DNA of 39,147 nucleotides from SIG607 sp045646245 (GTDB lineage Bacteria > Bacillota > Clostridia > Oscillospirales > Acutalibacteraceae). A program made the translations under genes and the position numbers. The stretch is taken from contig JAZRKJ010000044.1 of NCBI GenBank assembly GCA_045646245.1, forward strand, positions 1 to 39,147. Reading direction: 5' to 3'. Under the pieces are notes generated by a model, which worked only from the letters and a program-made list of their open reading frames with translations, ran no database searches and was not told where the DNA came from. Each line of letters begins with the position of its first letter. Within the stretch, counting starts at the first letter, position 1. Of the stretch, positions 7,940 to 14,761 are shown piece after piece.

Positions 7940-8340
7940 CTAAAGAATAGTTGCAGTTTCTTTTTCGGAAATTTCGGGAACATCCGGTTCCTTGTCTTCG
8001 CTATTTTCGGGTGTGGGTTCTTTTGTTTCTTCCTTCGGTTCTTCGGGAGCGGAAGGCTCTTTTTCGGGAACGGACGAATTATTGTTGACTTCATTTGCAT
8101 TTTTGGGTATAATATTAAAAGAGGATTTTTCGTTAAAAAATCGTCAGCGATTTATGCAGCTGAGGATTAACTTGCGGAAGGTCTTCTTTTCTTTTTTATA
8201 TTCTACATAATCGCCGTACTTCAATAAATTATTACGAACATAATTATCTTTAGAAGAAAATACTGTAATCACCAAATTGTACTTATCATATTTACTGTTT
8301 TAATCAGGAATATTGCAAAAATCTTTTTCACTTAGCGTGA
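7940..8340 (-). pseudogene. C-terminal part of a decayed, unrecognised gene
   Basis: Read on the minus strand, protein-like sequence continues here in shifting frames: LSEKDFCNIPD, a stop, NSKYDKYNLVITVFSSKDNY, then YGDYVEYKKEK, and finally a Pro/Glu-rich tail with repeated PE, EEP and KEE motifs ending in ETATIL and TAG at 7940-7942. At least two frameshifts (near 8186 and 8130) and one internal stop interrupt it. It appears to be the end of the same gene as the pieces at 8436-8786 and 8755-9282. The acidic PE-rich tail resembles low-complexity ends of element-encoded proteins, but the family is not recognised. Confidence 0.45.
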
Positions 8341-8435
8341 TGAATGTCTTTTAAATGATTCTCTCAAATCATTTGCGTTAAGCTCTATGTAATTGTCATA
8401 AACATCAAGCGAAGGATTTATCTTTAGTATTGCAT

Positions 8436-8786
8436 TTACGAGTTTTTTGCCCGCTTTTGCTTCTCGTTTAAAAAGCTGTCCGGCACATATTTTAAGAAAT
8501 TTGCATCATGAAGGTTGATATTTTGGAATAAATCATGTAAACTAATAGTGGAGATTGGTATCAGGCTTGTCCGTATCTGATTGTCAGATGCCGTATTGCC
8601 CGTGACGCCAATCCCTGTAGTAGAGACTGGTAACAGGCTTGTCGATGCTTGATTTTTATCAAGTATGGTATTGCCCATGACGCCGGTCTCTATTTTTGTT
8701 AATGCTACAGCTTTATCAAGTAACTCCTGTAGATTATTTACGATTTTTGTTAAATCAGCATTTTGCTTTTTTAACAAGGTCTTCAT
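8436..8786 (-). pseudogene. Middle part of a decayed, unrecognised gene, with internal tandem repeats
   Basis: An open frame of 116 residues with a coiled-coil-like start (QNADLTKIVNNLQELLDKA), two copies of a 23-24 residue repeat of the form TGVxGNTxxDxNQxxTSLxPxST, and a later NINLHDANFLKYVPDSFL block. It overlaps the next piece upstream in another frame. One base change in the T6 run at 8767-8772 would fuse them (EYEDLVKK into QNADLTK). Its end also frameshifts: KLVNAILKINPSLDVYDNY continues in another frame to about 8340. No family is recognised. Confidence 0.5.
8551..8692. repeat. Two imperfect direct repeats of about 71 bases
   Basis: Units start at 8551 (GAGATTGGTATCAGGCTTGTC) and 8623 (GAGACTGGTAACAGGCTTGTC); both also share GTATTGCCC(G/A)TGACGCC. 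In the coding frame each encodes a 23-24 residue peptide, so the duplication preserved the frame. Confidence 0.75.
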
Positions 8787-9282
8787 ATTCTAAATTGTCA
8801 TTTTCGGAAAGCTCTAACGGCTCTGCTTCTACGATTTCTACAGACTGGCCTTTTAATATCTCGTACCGTTCTTCTTCGCTCATTCCGGCATAAATTCCAT
8901 TTTCAGAAACTTCCACCTCACCGCCATTTTCGGCGGTGTTTTGTTTTTCTGCCGCTTCCTTTTCCTTAATGTATTGAGAATACGGAATATCGCCGGCTTC
9001 TGCTTCCTGTTCGGCGGCGGTTTTGCCGGAGGCAATGCTGAGGATTTTTATCATACGGTTTACTTCGCTATTGTGGGTGTTCTGGGCAGACTTACCGCTT
9101 GCGGAGAGTTTAACGATTTTAACCGCACTGTCAATAGTAGCAAGCTTCTTAACTAAATCAACCGCCCACTGTGGAGCCGAACTCTGTACGTTGGCTCCAT
9201 CTGTCGAGGGAGCTGTCGCCGTAGGTGACTGAGGGAGAGTCCCCGCCTTCACCTGCTCCTGTTCCGCTTCAATTTCGTGCAT
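8755..9282 (-). pseudogene. N-terminal part of a decayed, unrecognised gene
   Basis: A 175-residue frame starting MHEIEAEQEQ, with a Pro/Ser/Thr-rich stretch (TLPQSPTATAPSTDG) derived from an embedded 50-base dispersed repeat, then PQWAVDLVKKLATIDSAVK and charged helical segments. Coding sequence seems to extend upstream: TGFVAST directly precedes the Met in frame, and a frame from an ATG near 9373 (CVKNARELLPVNSF) runs toward it but is broken. The composition (charged, helical, low complexity) suits a conjugative-element or phage protein. I do not recognise the family. No ribosome site is seen before 9282, so this piece is probably not expressed by itself. Confidence 0.45.
9191..9240. repeat. 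Dispersed 50-base hairpin repeat of gut Clostridia type
   Basis: The stretch beginning TTGGCTCCATCTG and ending GACTGAGGGAGAGT holds two adjacent stems (GCTCC/GGGAGC and GTCGCC/GGTGAC). It closely resembles, from memory, a repeat abundant in Ruminococcaceae genomes whose usual form has GGCTCCC...GGGGAGCTGTC...GACTGAGGG. Here it lies inside a reading frame and contributes in-frame residues. Confidence 0.5.
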
Positions 9283-9376
9283 AACGGTTGATGCAACGAA
9301 CCCTGTTCTGCAGAGGAAAGCTTCTGTCCTGAAAGGAATTTACCGGCAACAGTTCACGAGCATTTTTCACACACAT

Positions 9377-9412
9377 AAAAACCTCTTTTGTTATGTAACA
9401 AAAGAGGTTTTT
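9377..9412. terminator. Strong bidirectional terminator after the GH16 gene
   Basis: AAAAACCTCTTTT/AAAAGAGGTTTTT gives a 13-base-pair stem with a GTTATGTAAC loop, five bases past the GH16 stop on the minus strand. The A/T flanks make it work in both directions. Confidence 0.85.
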
Positions 9413-9416
9413 AATT

Positions 9417-11294
9417 TTAATAATTACCGTTTACGTCCACATCCGGATACACGAATTTAAGCGTGCCTTTTTCCTGTTCCTGAGGCCACGCATAAACCAT
9501 TTGGCTATTTATTCTATCTGTTTGATATACTCTAACGTAATCAAATTCAATTTCATACCTTAACTCATCGGTATTCTTATTATAAGTTTTACCGTAGGTG
9601 GCACTACCCATCCCGGCTTCAAAAATCAGATAAAGAAGTCCGCAAGACACAGACGGCATTTCTTGTTCGGAAAAATCATAACGAAGGAATGAACGACCGT
9701 CAAAGCTGAATTCTATGCACTCGTCATCCCAATAGCAACCGTATATATGGAAATCATCAGCAAGAGTATCTCCGTTTTTAACGGTATCGTAAACATAGCG
9801 TTTATTATTTTTACTACTGCCGTTATAACGTGAGTCACCATCAAGTGAATTATGTCCGTTACCCGAGCTGGTTATACCGTCACCTTTATATAAATTATAC
9901 CAATGGTGAACGTTAGCGTGATACTCATGTTCACTTGAAAAATTTTCAAGAACATCAATTTCTGTCATCGCAGAATGATTCATAATACCGCCAAAACGGC
10001 TTATTATAGCCGAAGAGTTATTAGTTGAACCGTTGATCCAATAGCCGCCATAAGCCGGACTGTGCGCCAATTTAAGACTCACTTCTGTATATCCATAACG
10101 ATAAACCATAGAGCTGACCGTACTAATATCTGAATTAACAAAGTCAGTATCATTTATCCTCATAGCACCAAGATGAAGTGTGCCATTGGACTGATAAACA
10201 AGATTTTTATTAGCTGCGTGGGGTTCGGCAGCGCGTCCCAGCCAATCGGTATTATAAACTGTACCGCCCAAAGACGATTCACCTAAAGTGCCGTTTTTAA
10301 AGCGGTAGCTTCCCCAATGGTTGGCATTAATTTCGGAGCCTTCGAATTCATCATTAAAGTTTAATGTGTAGGTTCCTGCTTCATTAGCATCATATTTACC
10401 GTTAACCGTAAAGCCGTCACTCCAAGAAAATGCTTTCTTTGAAGTTACGGTTTCGGTAACCAAATTATAAAACTCCTCAGCCGCACGATAAGTAGCGAGT
10501 TCACTTCCGCCTTTTATTACAACCTTATTGCCAATTACTTTAATAACGTAATTATCGCCTTCAACCTTAACTGATTCACTAGCCTTTCTTGTTGTATCTC
10601 CAACAAGAATTTCATACTCTTCTTCTGTGTCACGTTCTTCTCCTAAATCTATTGTATATCCGAATTTATCCATATATTCAGCGTAGAGTTCAAGATGACG
10701 ACCGACAAGGAATGAAATTTGTTTTGGAAGAACAACCTTAAATCTTCCTATATCAACACCGTTAACAGTATTGATAATATTGTCTTTAGACGAAAAATTT
10801 TCTGAATAAATAAATTCATAATTGCTGTGAAGCTGATTAAAAGCATCTATCGAGCCGCAAAAATTATGAATAAACCATTGAGTAGCAACCTCTACCATAT
10901 AATCGTTAACAGCGTAAATAACGATTTTATTACCAATAACCTTAACTATAAAATCCTTAGAATTATTTACGCGGTTATTTATCAGTGTTTCTTTAGCTGT
11001 ATTAGTTGCTTCACGGTTAGTATCTCCAACAAGAATTTCATAAGCTTCGGCATTGTCTTCGGCAACCGAATCTTTAGCAACAGTAACAGAACATTCAAAA
11101 TTATTTTTAACAGCAGCACGCAAATCCTTAACGGAATTTTGCACAGCAGAGCAGGACTCATTTCCTCTAACAATAACGTAAGCAAACTCACCGTTATTAA
11201 CAGGATTAATTAATTCTTTTTGAGAACAAGCGCCGAGGACAGATACTGTCATAACTATAGCAAGAAACAGTGCCAAAAATCCAATAATTTTCAT
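9417..11294 (-). CDS. GH16 family glycoside hydrolase lipoprotein
   Basis: A 625-residue surface lipoprotein; the signal peptide ends in the lipobox LGAC (Cys23). Residues 25-310 hold two copies of a module with the motif YEILVGDT-x-R and VKVIGNK(I/V)VI, like the non-catalytic N-terminal alpha/beta domains of some other glycosidases. The GH16 jelly roll (about 320-620) carries LNFNDEFEGSEIN and the active-site motif EIDVLE (Glu445, Asp447, Glu450; family ExDxxE), then WDDECIEFSFDG. GH16 enzymes cleave beta-1,3/1,4-glucans, galactans or related glycans; the substrate cannot be told. Its ATG overlaps the stop of the preceding gene by one base (TAATG), with an AGGAGG upstream. Last gene of the 17272-9417 operon. 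Confidence 0.9.
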   Translation of the reverse strand: MKIIGFLALFLAIVMTVSVLGACSQKELINPVNNGEFAYVIVRGNESCSAVQNSVKDLRAAVKNNFECSVTVAKDSVAEDNAEAYEILVGDTNREATNTAKETLINNRVNNSKDFIVKVIGNKIVIYAVNDYMVEVATQWFIHNFCGSIDAFNQLHSNYEFIYSENFSSKDNIINTVNGVDIGRFKVVLPKQISFLVGRHLELYAEYMDKFGYTIDLGEERDTEEEYEILVGDTTRKASESVKVEGDNYVIKVIGNKVVIKGGSELATYRAAEEFYNLVTETVTSKKAFSWSDGFTVNGKYDANEAGTYTLNFNDEFEGSEINANHWGSYRFKNGTLGESSLGGTVYNTDWLGRAAEPHAANKNLVYQSNGTLHLGAMRINDTDFVNSDISTVSSMVYRYGYTEVSLKLAHSPAYGGYWINGSTNNSSAIISRFGGIMNHSAMTEIDVLENFSSEHEYHANVHHWYNLYKGDGITSSGNGHNSLDGDSRYNGSSKNNKRYVYDTVKNGDTLADDFHIYGCYWDDECIEFSFDGRSFLRYDFSEQEMPSVSCGLLYLIFEAGMGSATYGKTYNKNTDELRYEIEFDYVRVYQTDRINSQMVYAWPQEQEKGTLKFVYPDVDVNGNY

Positions 11295-12319
11295 TAATTC
11301 TGTCCTCCTTTTTTATTCTTTTTACGCTTAATTAAAATTACAGCGACCGCTAAGATAATAACTGCAACAGCGCCACTTATAATATAAATTATATAAGAAT
11401 ATGCATTGTTATCTTCGCCAAGATTCAAGTCAATAATCGTTGTAACGTCAATAGCTTCTTCCTGTTCGGATAACACGTATTCGGTATACTGAACAGGTTT
11501 CGACACAGCAGTCGAATCAGACACATGAGTAAATACAAAATCATCAAAGAATAGTTCTACATAACCCGGAGTCTGTAATGATACAAATGGCTCTATAGCG
11601 GTAAAGGTATAGCTAACCTCGTGCCATTGACCGTCGGTTAAATCAGCAATAGCGATTACGGGATAATAATCACCATAGGTTGCCCATGCAAATATACCAC
11701 TGTTACATGAAACCAGTTTAACAGCACCGTTTGTGTGAGTGTGTTTACCCATTTTTACCTTAAATGTTACGGTGTATTTCTCCCCTGCAACAATTTGCTG
11801 TGCCTGAGTAAGAAGCAGCGCATTTTCGTTATATTTTCTTTCTCCTAACCTATGAAGACTATATTTTCCGCTGGTTACGTTATCTTTACTGTTACCTTCC
11901 TTGGTAGCATCATAAAGCTCATAGTCATAGTCTATGATGTTATAACCGGGCATAGCATTAATTGCCGGAGCGTAGAAGGTTTCAAAGTCCTGAATGGTCT
12001 TTATTCGGATGAAACGGGCAACTATTTCAGGAGTTTTATTTTTACGGAAAACAAAATCGTTGAATAATTGAAATTTACCGTCATCGCCTAAAATATAGTA
12101 ACCCAAAAAATCGTGGTTGTCGTACTTGGGGTTCTTAGGAAGATGAGAAGAGAAGTTTTGACCGATACTGCCAACAACGTATTCCGGAATATTATTACAT
12201 CCGCCGTTATCAATAAAGTAAGCCATCTTTCCTTCTTGTAGCTCATTAACCGTAACATCATCGAAATAGTACATACCTTCGGTACCGCTATTCCAGGAAA
12301 GATAAAATGATCCTGCCAA
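11294..12319 (-). CDS. C-terminal, membrane-anchored part of a split surface protein
   Basis: A 341-residue frame that begins inside the end of the upstream gene. Its first residues (YLSWNSGTEGMYYFDDVTVNE) finish the carbohydrate-binding-like beta-sandwich whose beginning is in the other frame, so this is the downstream half of one protein. A second sandwich follows (KYTVTFKVKMG, DGQWHEVSYTF, VELFFDDFVF), then a single membrane helix near 313-330 and a short Lys/Arg-rich tail, a simple membrane anchor without LPxTG. The ATG at 12319 has no convincing ribosome site. It probably represents the anchor of a protein of about 1,147 residues starting at 14736. Confidence 0.7.
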   Translation of the reverse strand: MAGSFYLSWNSGTEGMYYFDDVTVNELQEGKMAYFIDNGGCNNIPEYVVGSIGQNFSSHLPKNPKYDNHDFLGYYILGDDGKFQLFNDFVFRKNKTPEIVARFIRIKTIQDFETFYAPAINAMPGYNIIDYDYELYDATKEGNSKDNVTSGKYSLHRLGERKYNENALLLTQAQQIVAGEKYTVTFKVKMGKHTHTNGAVKLVSCNSGIFAWATYGDYYPVIAIADLTDGQWHEVSYTFTAIEPFVSLQTPGYVELFFDDFVFTHVSDSTAVSKPVQYTEYVLSEQEEAIDVTTIIDLNLGEDNNAYSYIIYIISGAVAVIILAVAVILIKRKKNKKGGQN

Positions 12320-14736
12320 GTTTCTGCTATCAAATCACCATTACAAACAAGCGTACCGGTGTGCCACTTGCCAACCTCTTCATCGAGAGCGATATTATAC
12401 GTATTTGAAATAAGCGAAGAGCCCCAGAAGTTAACGCTTGAGCCTGCGTGAGCGCGAACCCTCAAAGGATCTTGACCCTGCGTTTCAATATAATATTTAA
12501 ACGTAATTATATAATTTGTGCCTTTTTTAAGCTTTTGAACTATGTCTCCGCTCTTCACAAGATGTCCGGCACCACCGGGATTCAAATCGGGATTACGCGC
12601 AACAGAACGGTCAGCCTCCATTACGTGAGTTCCGGAATAAGCATTCTTATAAGTTACAACCTTACAGTCGTGCCTTAAATAGATACTTTTAGACGGTTCT
12701 GCATAAGGAACGTTATAATCCTCGTAATCAAAAGTCTTTGTTTTAGATTCGGTATAACCGGCGTAGTTAAGAATCACATTATTTCTTGAAAATTTTGTAT
12801 TTTCCTGTTTTTTGGTACAAAGCAAGTCGGTATACCAGTCGTCAAAAATAAAACCGAATTTTTGAGGTTTTTTATTATAAACAATTTCTTCTCCTATTGC
12901 ACCTTCAATAATGGTAGGTTCTGTACAGTTAACCGGCAAGAAAGTCGCAAGAGGTGCAGTTGCTTCCTCAATGGAAATATTGTCAACAAATACGGTAGCG
13001 GCACCGTTATCAAGATTATGGGAAACGGTAAAATATACATAGAGAGAACTACCGTCAACTCCGCCTACGTAGAAGTTTTCGGGTGTTTCAAGAATAACGG
13101 TTTTTCTTACCCAGCCCTTTCCGGCAGTCGATTTAAAAAAGGTAATTCTATTGGCGTAATTTTCGCCGGCTCGGTACATATTAAGGTTACCCCAGATATT
13201 TGTTTTAGAAGCAGTAGCAAAGCTGATACTATAATCAAGATTCGCTTTTTCAGCCTTAACGTCATAGGAAATTTTATATACGGTATCGGGTTTAAGATTT
13301 TCCTTAATTATAGCCGTATGGTCCGGCATATTATAACGGTCTTTTTGATATTGCACCGTACCGTCTGCATTTTCTATATACTTCTTATCTGCATCGTAAG
13401 TGAAGCAAAGAGCGCTGTTGTCACCGTTACCGGCGTTATCCTTTTGTGTAACCTTAATAAGATCACCAAATATTAAACGGTTGGTTTTATCAAAACCATA
13501 ATTTTCAAAGGTTACAGTTTCGGGCGGGTTAATAAAACAGGAATAAACCGTAATGTTGGAATAATAGAAAATTTCATCTGTAAAAGGAACGGTATATTTA
13601 TCATCCTTGTACCACGCCTTAAACTTTTTAACACTGTCAATGGGATTTGCGGGGAATTTTATAGTCTCACCTGGGTTGCCCGTCACTTTAGTTTCTTCAC
13701 CGGTTAGCGTATTCTTAAAGGTAATGGTGACAGGAGCATTAATTCTTGCGTAAACAGTTGTTATGCCGTTTTTAAAGGCAATTTCTTCAATTTTTGCATC
13801 ATCTTTTCTGTCGTAAGTGCTATACCAACCCTCAAATTTATGATTAGAATCAGCAGGGGTGATAATTGGCAAATTAGTCTTTTCACCAACTTTACCAACC
13901 GCAATAGTATTCTTATCGTGGTAATCATCGGTAAATACTATAGCACCCTGCTCTTTGCTAAGCTTAATTACTTCAACGTTATCTATATCAAGCTTAGAAT
14001 ATGGCCACAGTACAGAATAAAAAGAGAGTGCGTTATCTAAATTTCCAAAGTTGTCGGGTGATGTAAACAATACAGAAACCTTGTGCCAACCGCTGTTAAC
14101 TTTGTATTCAACAGTACCTTCAGTGCTTTTAACGGTATACTTTTCAGCGTCGGTTTTTACGGAAACAACATCATAAAGCTTAACTGACATTGAATTAAAC
14201 CCGTTATCATCGCCGGGGGCATCCCACGCACCGTAACCGATACTTAAAGTTGAAGTGTTAATATCCTTAAATGTTTCCGTACTTTTAGGCGCAGAGGTAA
14301 GGTTTATTTCAAAATTAACAAGGTAAGTGGTAGACGGTTTAAGGCGGTATACACCGTCATAATTATTAAGACGGTAACCGCCGCCGGTTGCCCAGGTCTG
14401 AGTAAAACCATCGTTATGGGAGTAAAGAACGTTACCGTGCTCACCGCCACGGTTAGCAATATCATAAGTCCAACCCATTACACCTTTTCCGTCTCCGCCG
14501 CGAGTCATATTAATACTGTCGGCAGCAACAGAATTGTTAGTAACAGGGTCTTCATCGCTTTCAAATTTATAAATTTGACCGGAAGTAAAGAAATCATCCT
14601 TACTTACAGTAGAATCATCGCTACCGTCAGTTAAGGCAGAAATTATTCCGAAATTTGCAAAAAGTGTTGTAAGCATTATTGCGATAACACAAAATACAGA
14701 TAACACCTTGACAAGAGATTTTTTATTTAATTTCAT
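12088..14736 (-). CDS. N-terminal part of a large secreted surface protein with InlB-type repeats (frameshifted)
   Basis: The frame starts at 14736 with GGAGG eight bases upstream. A signal peptide (KKSLVKVLSVFCVIAIMLT) leads into beta-sandwich modules like carbohydrate-binding or galactose-binding domains, alternating with three InlB-type B-repeats recognised by F-x-x-WY: KFEGWYS, KFKAWYKDD and FIFDDWYTD. There is no catalytic motif; a glycan-binding or scaffold role is inferred. Residues after about Trp-Gln-Asp-His near 12305 turn into non-homologous sequence (LRLMSYKKERWLTLL), because a single base appears missing in the A4 run at 12304-12307 (plus strand). The correct continuation is the frame 11294-12319. 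It is the second gene of the operon, 25 bases after the 836-residue protein. Confidence 0.8.
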   Translation of the reverse strand: MKLNKKSLVKVLSVFCVIAIMLTTLFANFGIISALTDGSDDSTVSKDDFFTSGQIYKFESDEDPVTNNSVAADSINMTRGGDGKGVMGWTYDIANRGGEHGNVLYSHNDGFTQTWATGGGYRLNNYDGVYRLKPSTTYLVNFEINLTSAPKSTETFKDINTSTLSIGYGAWDAPGDDNGFNSMSVKLYDVVSVKTDAEKYTVKSTEGTVEYKVNSGWHKVSVLFTSPDNFGNLDNALSFYSVLWPYSKLDIDNVEVIKLSKEQGAIVFTDDYHDKNTIAVGKVGEKTNLPIITPADSNHKFEGWYSTYDRKDDAKIEEIAFKNGITTVYARINAPVTITFKNTLTGEETKVTGNPGETIKFPANPIDSVKKFKAWYKDDKYTVPFTDEIFYYSNITVYSCFINPPETVTFENYGFDKTNRLIFGDLIKVTQKDNAGNGDNSALCFTYDADKKYIENADGTVQYQKDRYNMPDHTAIIKENLKPDTVYKISYDVKAEKANLDYSISFATASKTNIWGNLNMYRAGENYANRITFFKSTAGKGWVRKTVILETPENFYVGGVDGSSLYVYFTVSHNLDNGAATVFVDNISIEEATAPLATFLPVNCTEPTIIEGAIGEEIVYNKKPQKFGFIFDDWYTDLLCTKKQENTKFSRNNVILNYAGYTESKTKTFDYEDYNVPYAEPSKSIYLRHDCKVVTYKNAYSGTHVMEADRSVARNPDLNPGGAGHLVKSGDIVQKLKKGTNYIITFKYYIETQGQDPLRVRAHAGSSVNFWGSSLISNTYNIALDEEVGKWHTGTLVCNGDLIAETWQDHFIFPGIAVPKVCTISMMLRLMSYKKERWLTLLITADVIIFRNTLLAVSVKTSLLIFLRTPSTTTTIFWVTIF

Positions 14737-14761
14737 ATTAAAATCCTCCGTCATTAAAAAC

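Noticed and set aside
8436..8786. Two separate overlapping genes (8436-8786 and 8755-9282)
   Set aside because: No ribosome site for the downstream frame, and the protein text continues across the T6 run at 8767-8772, so one frameshifted gene is simpler.
12862..13476. Plus-strand frame of 204 residues opposite the surface protein
   Set aside because: Shadow frame without promoter, ribosome site or known domain.
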